Origin: Pseudomonas persica
Lineage (GTDB): Bacteria > Pseudomonadota > Gammaproteobacteria > Pseudomonadales > Pseudomonadaceae
Direction: 5' to 3'
Assembly (NCBI RefSeq): GCF_900291015.1
Contig: NZ_OLKL01000018.1
Coordinates: 62,001-126,000 of the forward strand
DNA length: 64,000 nucleotides
Positions 56,318 through 64,000 of this stretch are shown here, in pieces. Below the pieces are notes generated by a model. It made no database searches, had not been told where the DNA came from, and worked only from the letters and a program-made list of their open reading frames with translations. Position 1 is the first letter of the stretch. Every line of letters begins with the position of its first letter. The translations under genes were made by a program, and so were the position numbers.

Positions 56318-59300
56318 TCAATGGTTCTGAATCACGGCGATTTCCCGCTCTGCCATCTTGTGGCTGGTGCTCTGCCCGCGAACTCGATTGGCCGCAGCCT
56401 TGGATTTTTCCACGAAGGTATCGCCATTGAGGTACATCTCCTCAATCGCTTGAGCCAGTTGCTCGTAGTTTTCTGGTTCGACCACGTAGCCGGAGGTGTG
56501 GTCGACGAACTCGGGAACGGCGGCTACAGCCGTAGTGACCGGCACCAGGCCTGACGACATGGCTTCGTCGCGGGATACCCCTTGGGTATCCATACGGCTC
56601 GGGCAAAGGAAGATGCCATAGTCCTTGTGCGTATCTGCAATTTCCGTGTGATTGAGGAAGCCCTGCTGGATCTTTACGTTGCTGAAGTTGCGCAGCGGTT
56701 TCAGGGTTTCGTCAAACAGTGGGCCGTCACCGATCAGGCAGAACTCCATGTCGTTGAACCAGGATTTGCCCGCCAGGCTCTGGATCGCTTTCACGGTCAG
56801 GTCGTTGGCATAGGTCTTCGAGGTATATGGACGAATGGACAGCACTTTCTTGCGCTGCTCGACCGACTTTTCGCGATAGTCGAACAAGTCGGTGTTGATC
56901 GGGTTGTGAATGATTTCGAACTGGCCTTCCGGTAGGCGGAATCCAAGGTCTTCCATCACTTCTTCCGCGAAGTAGCGCGATACGAACACCAGTTTCAGGT
57001 TCGGGTGCATCGGCTGCAGCAGTTCGCGCCAGAACGTCATGCGTTTTTCGCTGGCGAGCTTGCCCAGGCGCAGTTGCTCATCAGTGGTGAAGTTGAACTC
57101 ACGACGCCACCAAGGCTGGATATCTGAACCATGTACCCAGACAGTGATGCGCGTGCTATTCAGGAACGGACGCAGTGCGTTCCACATCTGCTCGTCGAGG
57201 AAGTGCACGAGGATCGACTTGTAGCGATTTTTCTCGAGCATTTTTGTCAAGGTCGAAGTGCAGCCGGTAACCACGTCGACGTTCTGGAATTCGTGGTAGC
57301 TGACCGTTTCGTTCGGTCGCAGCCGGAATACGTCTACGTTGACCCCACGCTCTTGGTATGCCGTGACCCGGGTGTGTACGAACTTGTTGCGGTACAGGTC
57401 AGAATAGGTCGGGTAGTGGTTGGTCAGTAGCAAGTGCTCACCGCGGCCCATCATTTCAGATGGCTGCAGGTTGCGGTGGCCCAAGACCAGTGCCTTCAGT
57501 TCGGCACTGCCTGCAGCATAGGCGCGCAGACCGAAGCGAATGTAGACGGCTTCCGGTGGAATGTCGGCAGTCTGGTTGCGATTGGCATACTGCATCACAT
57601 GGCTGATACGCTGCTTGTCGGCATCCAGGAACAGCACGACCAGCTGCAGGTTCAGGCCAGGAGTGCAGTCAACGAACAGCTTGAGGCGGCCATCTTCGCA
57701 GCCCAGTTCATCCACACGGACTTCCTGTTGGGCATAGATATATTCATGCTTGCCATCGGCCAGCTTGGAGTGCACGCGCCAGGTATCGCCGTCGACGACC
57801 AGGTCAACGAATTTGTTGCGAACGACGCCAAACATCTCGGCCAAACCGCGTCCCGTGATCTCCGGTGCGTCGTGGCTGATCTGCAGCGGGGCAATGGACT
57901 CCGCACGCGCCTGCAACTGGTCGATGGTCATGCCGAGGTTCAGCTCGAGGTCGTCGACCTTGGCGCTAATGGTTTCATGCTGTGCAGCGCCGTTCTCGCA
58001 ATAGTTGAACGGGTCGATGGCTAGGCCCTGGGCATGGGTGTACTGTAGCGACGGCAGGTTCTTCAGCCAATTGCGCAGCGGTTGTCCGGCAACGATTTCG
58101 GTAGCAACCAGCGAACGGCGGGCGCTCAGGGTCTGGGTCGGGCGATAGGCCTGTTCGTTCCACTGCAGTTCGGCATTGTGGCCCTTGCAGGTGAAGTGGG
58201 CCGCTTTACCGACTAGCTGGGCGCGGCTGTAGCGGGTAGCCAGCGCCAGGTCGAGCAGATAGTTCGGGCCGTAGTAGTCGCCAGGCACAAAGGCGGCGAC
58301 CCAAGGTGTATTGCCAACCAGTTCGCCCAGCGAGGTCTTTTTCAGCTGTGCCGGCTTGAGCACCAGGATGCGCGGGTCATCACTGACGATGCTGCTCTGG
58401 TAGGCATCGCTGATGATGACCATGCGTACCTGGCTGTAGGTCTGACGGTTCAGATGGGCGCGCAGCATGTCGAACTGTTCGCGGTCCTGGGCTTCACCGA
58501 TCACTACGATTTCCGGCAGGCGCTGGGCCCTCGCGGTACCGGTGACCTTGCTCATCACGTATTCCAGGCGCTGGGTGTAGGTGTGCTCCTGCATCACTTT
58601 GCGCAGGGCTGCCAGCCGCAGCTTGTCACTGTTCAGTGGGTCTTCGGCCAACAATTGCAGGCGGCGCAGCATTTCCTCGCCGTTGTCGGTGGTAACGACC
58701 AGATCGCCGAACAGCAGGCGTACACCGCGCGAGAAGTTGCTCACGGTCAGGGTGTTGCAGCCGAGCAATTCGAAGACGCGACGGGCAAACATCGATTGCG
58801 ATTGCTTGATCGAGTTCAGGTTGATCGCATAGCGGTAGCCCTTGTAGGCCGTGTCGATCTTCTCGAAGGGCAGGGTACCGACGATATAGGGCTGGTATTC
58901 CTCGGGGAACTGGTAGTTCGCATCGTTCTTGCCGAAGTTGCGGTCGAAGATTTCCAGCGGGCGGAACTTTGGCAGCTCGCAGACGAAGTTGCCCAAGTCG
59001 CGGGTACGTTCGGGGTAACGAACGTAGTAAGCGCCGGCAAAGCAGAAGGCGTCCTTGCGTTCGTACAGCTCGACCGGGTTGTGCAGCGCAGGCTGGCAGG
59101 CGAACGGCAGCAAGTAGACGCGGTCGTGACCGAGTGCTCCTTTATAGCGGTGAATACAGTCGATATCGGTGGTGAACACGTGGTCGAACTGTTTGGCGGT
59201 GGTCAGGAAGGTCTCGAAGTGAACCGGGTCTTCCTTGTTCCAGAACACGGTTGGTACCTTGTTCTGACGGCACCAGGCCAGAATGTCCTGCAGCTCCTGG

Positions 59301-62300
59301 CCGTTGTGGCCGACTTTGCTGCCCCATAGGTCATCCTTACCGCGCCAGGCGGACTCGATGAACAGCAATTCCGGGCCAAAGCCTTCGATTTCCGCTTTCC
59401 AGTTGGTTGGGGTGAGCGGCATCAGGTCACATTCGTAACGATAGGAGCCGAAGGTGAACTCATCCATCACGCACGCCACTTTCAGGCGGCTGACAGGCTG
59501 GTCCGCCTGACGCAGCAGGGTAGTGCGGCTCTGCTCGCTGGTCGGCAGGGCCGCTGGCAGCTTCAGGTAGTTTTCATCTTGTACCGGTGCCGGCGGCAGC
59601 AGCGCCTTGCGCGGTTCGTTGGCCAGCAGCTTCTGCTCGTTTTGCTGGCGTTGCTGGCTGGCTTTGCGATACAGGCGTAGCAGGCGGATTGGCAGCTTGA
59701 CCAAGCCGCCCAGCGAGGTCGCGCTGTTCTTGATCTGGTAGCCGAGCTGATAGGTCATGCTTGCGCGGGTTTTCACCAGGCGCTGCTCTGCTAGGTGGCG
59801 CTGGGTGTTAGCGCGCTCCAGATTTTCATTGAGCTCGTCGATCTTGCGCTGCTGAGCGGTACTGCGTTCAAGCAATTGATTGAGGCTGGCCTTCAATTGC
59901 GGGATTTGTTCGCCGGTCAGGGCGCGGTACTTCATGTTTGCCGCACCAAGGCCAGCCTTGGACGAGTTGAGTTCGGTTTCAAGTTGCTCGCGCAGACCTT
60001 GCCACTCTTCATTGGTGGCACTGAGGCTGGCTTCAGCTGCCTGACGGCTGGCCCTTTCAAGCATCAGCTGTTCTTCGAGCATTTCTTTGGCCAGGTTGAG
60101 CGACGCAATGGTCTCTGCCATGGCCACCCGCGCTTCCTCAGATTCAGTGGTGGCAGGTGTCAGCTTAAGCAGTTGGTCTTCCAGCTGGGTACGTTGTTCA
60201 AGCAAGGTTTTGATGGAGTTTGCCTGGGCGGTATGCTCACGCTGGCTTTGGGCTTGAGCGTCATTCATCAGCTGCAACTGAACTTCCAGTTCAGTCTGCC
60301 GGCCTTGCAGTGCAATGACCGTTTCGGCATGAGCTGCATTAGCCTGCTGGCTTTGAAATTGCAGTTCGTTCATGGCTTGCCGCTGCTTGCTCAGCTCTGC
60401 CTTCAGTTCAGCTTGACGTGCTTTCAACAGGGCAATGGTCTCTGCCTGAGCAGCGTCGGCCCGTTGGGTTTGGGCCTGCAATTCGTTCATATACTCCAAC
60501 TCGCTTTCAAGTTCGGCTTCCAGTTCCGCTTGGCGCATGCGCAGCGTGGTGATCGTGTTGTCTTTCTCAGCAATATCCTGCTTGCTTTGGGATTGCAGAC
60601 GGGTCGTTGCATCAATCTGGTTTTGCAATTCAGCACCCATCGTCGCCAACTGTTCGTGCAATCCTGCGATGGTTTCAAGGTGGGCAGTGTTGGCTTGGTC
60701 AGCCTGGGTCTGAAGCTCGCTCATTGCTTGCAAATGGCGTTCAAGGTCGGATTCCAGCGCCGTTTTCTGGGCTTGCAACTCAGCAATAGTCTGCAGATGT
60801 GTTGCCTCTGCGCGTTGAGCCTGAGCCTGATAGTCGCTCATTGCCTGCGCCTGGTTTACCAGCTCGGCTTGCAATGCCGCCTGTTGGGTGTGTAGCGCAG
60901 TGATCGCTTCAATATGCTCTGCGTTTTTCTGTTGTGCATCGAGCAGTAATTCAGCCGCTTGTCGCTGCTGGCTTTCCTGTTCGGCTTGCAAAGCCACCTG
61001 CTGGGCACGTAACGCAGTGATTGTGTCGATATGCTCTGCGTTTTTCTGTTGTGCATCGAGCAGTAGTTCAGCCGCTTGTTGCTGCTGGCTTTCCTGTTCG
61101 GCTTGCAAAGCCACCTGTTGGGTACGTAACGCAGTGATTGTCTCTAGATGCTCTGCGTTCTTCTGCTGAGCATCGAGCAGTAGTTCAGCCGCCTGTTGCT
61201 GCTGGCTTTCCTGTTCGGCTAGCAGTGCCGCCTGTTGGGCGCGTAACGCGGTGATCGCGTCGATATGCTCTGCGTTTTTCTGTTGTTCATCGAGCAGTAG
61301 TTCAGCTGCTTGTTGCTGCTGGCTTTCCTGTTCGGCTTTCAATGCTGCCTGATAGGCGCGCAGGTCGGTGATGGTGGCGATATGGCTATCGATGATTTCC
61401 TTCGCCTGAGACAACTGGTCGGCTACAGCCTTGCACTGCTCTTCCTGCGCCCGTTGCTTCTCTGCAGAGCCACGCAGCTCGGCAGTTGCCTCAGTCAATT
61501 GCTTTTGAGTTTTGGCGTACTGATTCTGCAACTCGTCGAGTTGCAGCTTCGCGTCAGCCAGGCTTTGTGCGCGAGCTTCCTCAACCGCCACTAACTGCTG
61601 TTCAAGTTGGCCATACTGCTCAGTCGCAACACGATACTTTTTGTTGGCTTCCACCAGTCGCTGCGTGGTCTCTTCAAGCTCCCGGACACGCTGTGCCTTG
61701 GCTTCGAGGATCTCCCGGTTGGATTTTTGCAGCGTTGCGATGTCTGCTTCGCGCGTTTGCAATTGTTTGAAAAGCGCTTCGGCTTTTTGCACTTCTGGCT
61801 TCAGCAGAGTGATTTGCTCAGTAGCACCGCGATACTTTTTATTCGCCTCTTCCAGACGCTTGCCGATTGCCGCGAGATTCTCGCGCAAAGTGCGCTCGAT
61901 GGATTCGAACGCCTTTTCCAGCTCTCGAACACGATCAATGGTCAGCGAGTCGATGGCACCTGGCTTGTGCGTGTCGCTCTTCACTGCAACGATGCCCAGC
62001 CATTTGCCGAGCATCTTCACATCAATGATCTGCAAGTGCTCGGCCAGCAGCCGGAACGGTTCCATCAGGTAGAACGTGTGTTTGTGGTCAATGAAGTCGT
62101 TGACCCCGAACGGCACGGTGATCACCAGCCGGCCACCCTGCTTGAGCAGGTCGTGGGCCTTTTCTACGAACAACTCCGGGCGTACCAGGTGTTCGAGCAC
62201 TTCGCTGATGACAATGGTGTCCGGTTCAACCTCGAGCGTGTCCAGCGCGAGGAAGTCTGAATTGATATACGTGACGTTCTGCTGGATGTGTGCAGGCTCG

Positions 62301-62593
62301 GCGGACAGGTAGCCTTTGGCCTCTTCAATGGCCTGCGGACTGGTGTCCACGCCAGTGACCTGGCAGCCTTCACGTGCCAGCAGCAGGGGCACGATGCCCT
62401 GCGAGCAGCCAACATCCAGGATCCGGCGCCCTTTGACCTGGGCGCAGATCCAGTGGATGCGGGACTGCGTTTCGCGCATGAACTGATCCCCCAGCTTGCC
62501 GTAATAGGCTTCCATCACGCGGTCATGAATATCGGCCAAAGGTGACGGCAGCTCTGTGTTCACGGTAGGTTTCTCAAGCGTGGGGTTGTTCAT
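56318..62593 (-). CDS. Giant methyltransferase / coiled-coil / multi-glycosyltransferase protein
   Basis: A 2091-residue protein with no signal peptide or clear membrane helix. Modules: a SAM methyltransferase (about 45-205, ILDVGCSQGIVPLLLA and SEVLEHL); a long coiled coil (about 220-1000) with ten 39-residue repeats (420-805); a CgeB-like GT-B domain (about 1037-1355, VACVMDEFTF, FIESAWRG, VFELLGCNTLTV); a GT-A-like domain (about 1360-1545); a beta-sandwich-like linker (about 1590-1715); and a GT4 domain (about 1723-2091, LLLTNHYPTYSDLYRN, CPSRMDTQGVSRDEAMSSGL). It may polymerise, cap and measure a glycan, as WbdA and WbdD do together; this is inference. It lies 13 bases after wecC. Confidence 0.85.
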   Translation of the reverse strand: MNNPTLEKPTVNTELPSPLADIHDRVMEAYYGKLGDQFMRETQSRIHWICAQVKGRRILDVGCSQGIVPLLLAREGCQVTGVDTSPQAIEEAKGYLSAEPAHIQQNVTYINSDFLALDTLEVEPDTIVISEVLEHLVRPELFVEKAHDLLKQGGRLVITVPFGVNDFIDHKHTFYLMEPFRLLAEHLQIIDVKMLGKWLGIVAVKSDTHKPGAIDSLTIDRVRELEKAFESIERTLRENLAAIGKRLEEANKKYRGATEQITLLKPEVQKAEALFKQLQTREADIATLQKSNREILEAKAQRVRELEETTQRLVEANKKYRVATEQYGQLEQQLVAVEEARAQSLADAKLQLDELQNQYAKTQKQLTEATAELRGSAEKQRAQEEQCKAVADQLSQAKEIIDSHIATITDLRAYQAALKAEQESQQQQAAELLLDEQQKNAEHIDAITALRAQQAALLAEQESQQQQAAELLLDAQQKNAEHLETITALRTQQVALQAEQESQQQQAAELLLDAQQKNAEHIDTITALRAQQVALQAEQESQQRQAAELLLDAQQKNAEHIEAITALHTQQAALQAELVNQAQAMSDYQAQAQRAEATHLQTIAELQAQKTALESDLERHLQAMSELQTQADQANTAHLETIAGLHEQLATMGAELQNQIDATTRLQSQSKQDIAEKDNTITTLRMRQAELEAELESELEYMNELQAQTQRADAAQAETIALLKARQAELKAELSKQRQAMNELQFQSQQANAAHAETVIALQGRQTELEVQLQLMNDAQAQSQREHTAQANSIKTLLEQRTQLEDQLLKLTPATTESEEARVAMAETIASLNLAKEMLEEQLMLERASRQAAEASLSATNEEWQGLREQLETELNSSKAGLGAANMKYRALTGEQIPQLKASLNQLLERSTAQQRKIDELNENLERANTQRHLAEQRLVKTRASMTYQLGYQIKNSATSLGGLVKLPIRLLRLYRKASQQRQQNEQKLLANEPRKALLPPAPVQDENYLKLPAALPTSEQSRTTLLRQADQPVSRLKVACVMDEFTFGSYRYECDLMPLTPTNWKAEIEGFGPELLFIESAWRGKDDLWGSKVGHNGQELQDILAWCRQNKVPTVFWNKEDPVHFETFLTTAKQFDHVFTTDIDCIHRYKGALGHDRVYLLPFACQPALHNPVELYERKDAFCFAGAYYVRYPERTRDLGNFVCELPKFRPLEIFDRNFGKNDANYQFPEEYQPYIVGTLPFEKIDTAYKGYRYAINLNSIKQSQSMFARRVFELLGCNTLTVSNFSRGVRLLFGDLVVTTDNGEEMLRRLQLLAEDPLNSDKLRLAALRKVMQEHTYTQRLEYVMSKVTGTARAQRLPEIVVIGEAQDREQFDMLRAHLNRQTYSQVRMVIISDAYQSSIVSDDPRILVLKPAQLKKTSLGELVGNTPWVAAFVPGDYYGPNYLLDLALATRYSRAQLVGKAAHFTCKGHNAELQWNEQAYRPTQTLSARRSLVATEIVAGQPLRNWLKNLPSLQYTHAQGLAIDPFNYCENGAAQHETISAKVDDLELNLGMTIDQLQARAESIAPLQISHDAPEITGRGLAEMFGVVRNKFVDLVVDGDTWRVHSKLADGKHEYIYAQQEVRVDELGCEDGRLKLFVDCTPGLNLQLVVLFLDADKQRISHVMQYANRNQTADIPPEAVYIRFGLRAYAAGSAELKALVLGHRNLQPSEMMGRGEHLLLTNHYPTYSDLYRNKFVHTRVTAYQERGVNVDVFRLRPNETVSYHEFQNVDVVTGCTSTLTKMLEKNRYKSILVHFLDEQMWNALRPFLNSTRITVWVHGSDIQPWWRREFNFTTDEQLRLGKLASEKRMTFWRELLQPMHPNLKLVFVSRYFAEEVMEDLGFRLPEGQFEIIHNPINTDLFDYREKSVEQRKKVLSIRPYTSKTYANDLTVKAIQSLAGKSWFNDMEFCLIGDGPLFDETLKPLRNFSNVKIQQGFLNHTEIADTHKDYGIFLCPSRMDTQGVSRDEAMSSGLVPVTTAVAAVPEFVDHTSGYVVEPENYEQLAQAIEEMYLNGDTFVEKSKAAANRVRGQSTSHKMAEREIAVIQNH
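60179..61336 (-). repeat. 117-base tandem repeats inside the giant gene
   Basis: About ten units encode 39 residues each (the last one 35). The first four (60869-61336) are nearly identical at DNA level, with the landmark TTCCTGTTCGGCT recurring every 117 bases (60974, 61091, 61208, 61325). The other six are diverged. Each unit is a coiled-coil segment equal to four heptads plus one hendecad. Confidence 0.9.
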
Positions 62594-62606
62594 GCGGTTT
62601 GATCCA

Positions 62607-63869
62607 TCAAGCCTGGGTAACGCCAGCGGCGTCGATCACGAATGCTGCGTCACGTATGTTGAAGGTGCCGCGGAATTCGCGGTGCTTCACCAGCAGTACG
62701 TGGATATCGGCGCTGTCCTTGGCAAAGTCGAAGTCCACGTGCTCGTGGCGCGCCAGGCGCTGCGGCAAGGCTTCGATGTTTGGTTCGACCAGTTGCAGGG
62801 TCGCTTCCAGCTCATTGCCCAGGCGCTCGGCGATGCTCAGGGCCGGGCTTTCGCGCAGGTCGTCGATATCGGCCTTGAAGGCCAGGCCGTAGCAGGCAAT
62901 TTTCACTTGCTGGGCCGATTTGCCCGGGTTCTTGATCAGGAAGTTGGCCAGGGCCATCTTGACCTTGTCGATCACCCACTCGGGCTTGCTGTCGTTGACC
63001 ACGCGGGCCGTGCGGATCAGGCGCGCCTGCTCTGGGGTCTGGCTGACGATGAACCATGGGTCGACGGCGATGCAGTGGCCGCCCACGCCTGGGCCAGGCT
63101 GCAGGATGTTGACGCGCGGGTGGTGGTTGGCCAGGCGAATCAGCTCCCACACATCGATGTCCAGCTTGTCGCAGATGATCGACAGTTCGTTGGCGAAGGC
63201 AATGTTCACGTCACGGAAGCTGTTTTCGGTCAGCTTGCACATTTCTGCGGTGCGGGCGTTGGTGACGATGCACTCGCCTTCAACGAAGGTGCGGTACAGG
63301 CGTACGGCCGCTTCGGAGCACTTGTTGGTCATGCCGCCGATGATGCGGTCGTTTTCCACCAGCTCGCGCAGTACGTGGCCTGGCAGTACGCGCTCAGGGC
63401 AGTGGGCAACGCGGATGTCGGAGTCTTCGCCGTGGGTTTGCGGGAAGCTCAGGTCCGGACGGGCTTGGGCCAGCCAGAAGGCCATCTGCTCGGTGGCGCC
63501 AACCGGCGAGGTGGATTCGAGGATGACCAGGTCACCCTTTTTCAGCACGGGCGCGATGGCCTTGCTGGCGGACTCGATGTAGCTCAGGTCCGGCTGGTGG
63601 TCATCCATGAACGGGGTTGGCACGGCGATCAGGAAGGCGTCGGCAGCTTCCGGAACGGTGGAGGCGCGCAGGAAACCTTCGGTTACGGCCGCGTGTACCA
63701 CCATGTCCAGCTCAGGCTCGACGATGTGGATTTCACCACGGTTGATGGTGTCGACTGCATGCTTGTTTACGTCGATGCCGATGACATGCTTCTTGCGTGC
63801 GGCGAAAACGGCGGCGGTTGGCAGGCCGATATAGCCCAGGCCTACGACGGAAATTTTATTGAAGCTCAT
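62607..63869 (-). CDS. wecC: UDP-N-acetyl-D-mannosamine dehydrogenase
   Basis: A 420-residue UDP-sugar dehydrogenase with NAD motif [25 protein letters not shown], the central [14 protein letters not shown] and the catalytic Cys in [13 protein letters not shown]. It is very like WecC of enterobacteria in sequence and length; it makes UDP-ManNAcA from UDP-ManNAc. ATGA overlap with wecB upstream. Its product would feed the glycan of this minus-strand block. Confidence 0.95.
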   Translation of the reverse strand: MSFNKISVVGLGYIGLPTAAVFAARKKHVIGIDVNKHAVDTINRGEIHIVEPELDMVVHAAVTEGFLRASTVPEAADAFLIAVPTPFMDDHQPDLSYIESASKAIAPVLKKGDLVILESTSPVGATEQMAFWLAQARPDLSFPQTHGEDSDIRVAHCPERVLPGHVLRELVENDRIIGGMTNKCSEAAVRLYRTFVEGECIVTNARTAEMCKLTENSFRDVNIAFANELSIICDKLDIDVWELIRLANHHPRVNILQPGPGVGGHCIAVDPWFIVSQTPEQARLIRTARVVNDSKPEWVIDKVKMALANFLIKNPGKSAQQVKIACYGLAFKADIDDLRESPALSIAERLGNELEATLQLVEPNIEALPQRLARHEHVDFDFAKDSADIHVLLVKHREFRGTFNIRDAAFVIDAAGVTQA

Positions 63870-64000
63870 GCTGCGTCCTTGGAGTTAGAGAAGGCGGAAA
63901 GTGCGTCGAGGATTCGCGCGCACGCTTTTCCATCGCCGTAGGGGTTGTGGGCGAAGCTCATCTCGCGATAGGTCGCATCGTCGGTGAGCAGTTTCGCCAG
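63866..64000 (-). CDS. wecB: UDP-GlcNAc 2-epimerase, C-terminal end (cut by window edge)
   Basis: The last 44 codons of a gene running off the window. The translation contains [19 protein letters not shown], the C-terminal signature of the non-hydrolysing UDP-GlcNAc 2-epimerases. It would make UDP-ManNAc for WecC. The stop overlaps the wecC start by 4 bases. Too short a fragment for more. Confidence 0.85.
   Translation of the reverse strand: MAKLLTDDATYREMSFAHNPYGDGKACARILDALSAFSNSKDAA

Noticed and set aside
59795..60895. Plus-strand 366-codon frame opposite the coiled coil
   Set aside because: Antisense to a repetitive coding region; its Leu/Gln-rich sequence simply mirrors the repeats.
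60869..61336. Evenly spaced repeats as a CRISPR array
   Set aside because: The units are contiguous 117-base coding repeats with no variable spacers and keep one reading frame.

Overview
The window looks like a Pseudomonas chromosome of the P. putida group. It is GC-rich and carries pseudomonad REP-type inverted repeats between genes. Its housekeeping order is mupP-ubiG / mtnA-gyrA-serC-pheA-tyrA/aroA-cmk-rpsA-ihfB. pheA runs directly into the fused tyrA-aroA with no hisC between them, as I recall for P. putida but not for P. aeruginosa. No tRNA, rRNA, CRISPR array, complete insertion sequence or prophage was seen.

Region 1 (1-25.4 kb, mostly + strand) is core genome. It holds a DUF2059 secreted protein, a BolA-like protein, trhO, a DsbA-family protein, an ABC exporter, a GGDEF/EAL protein and a TenA/PqqC-like protein. 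These are followed by yciK, mupP and ubiG on the - strand, then mtnA, gyrA, serC, pheA, tyrA/aroA, cmk, rpsA, an acyltransferase, ihfB, a LapA-domain protein and a beta-CASP metallo-hydrolase.

Region 2 (25.6-44 kb, + strand) is an O-antigen locus between ihfB and wbpM, the same place as the O-specific antigen locus of P. aeruginosa. It encodes the chain-length regulator Wzz, an RmlC-FdtA-like fusion with an acetyltransferase and aminotransferase (a dTDP-3-acetamido-3,6-dideoxyhexose route), the flippase Wzx, a Wzy-like polymerase, four putative glycosyltransferases, an acetyltransferase, WbpV/WbpL/WbpM (QuiNAc- or FucNAc-type initiation) and rmlBDA. There is no stand-alone rmlC; the only RmlC domain in the window is in the fusion.

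Region 3 (44.1-64 kb, - strand, visibly more AT-rich between about 44 and 54 kb) is a second surface-polysaccharide block. In transcription order it has wecB (cut by the window edge), wecC, a 2091-residue methyltransferase/coiled-coil/multi-glycosyltransferase protein, a glycosyltransferase fused to a DUF6270-like domain, a small lipoprotein, a membrane protein with a possible degenerate kinase-like half, two GT4 glycosyltransferases and a second paralogous lipoprotein ending at a terminator. Beyond that lie a glucuronyl C5-epimerase-like protein, a stand-alone DUF6270-like protein and an OafA/SGNH acyltransferase, separated by two gene-poor gaps.

The most interesting candidate is the - strand block. 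The giant protein has about ten 39-residue coiled-coil repeats, four nearly identical at DNA level, between a methyltransferase and three glycosyltransferase-like modules. By analogy with WbdD/WbdA it could be a one-polypeptide polymerase, capping enzyme and molecular ruler. That function is inference; the domain order and repeats are visible in the sequence.
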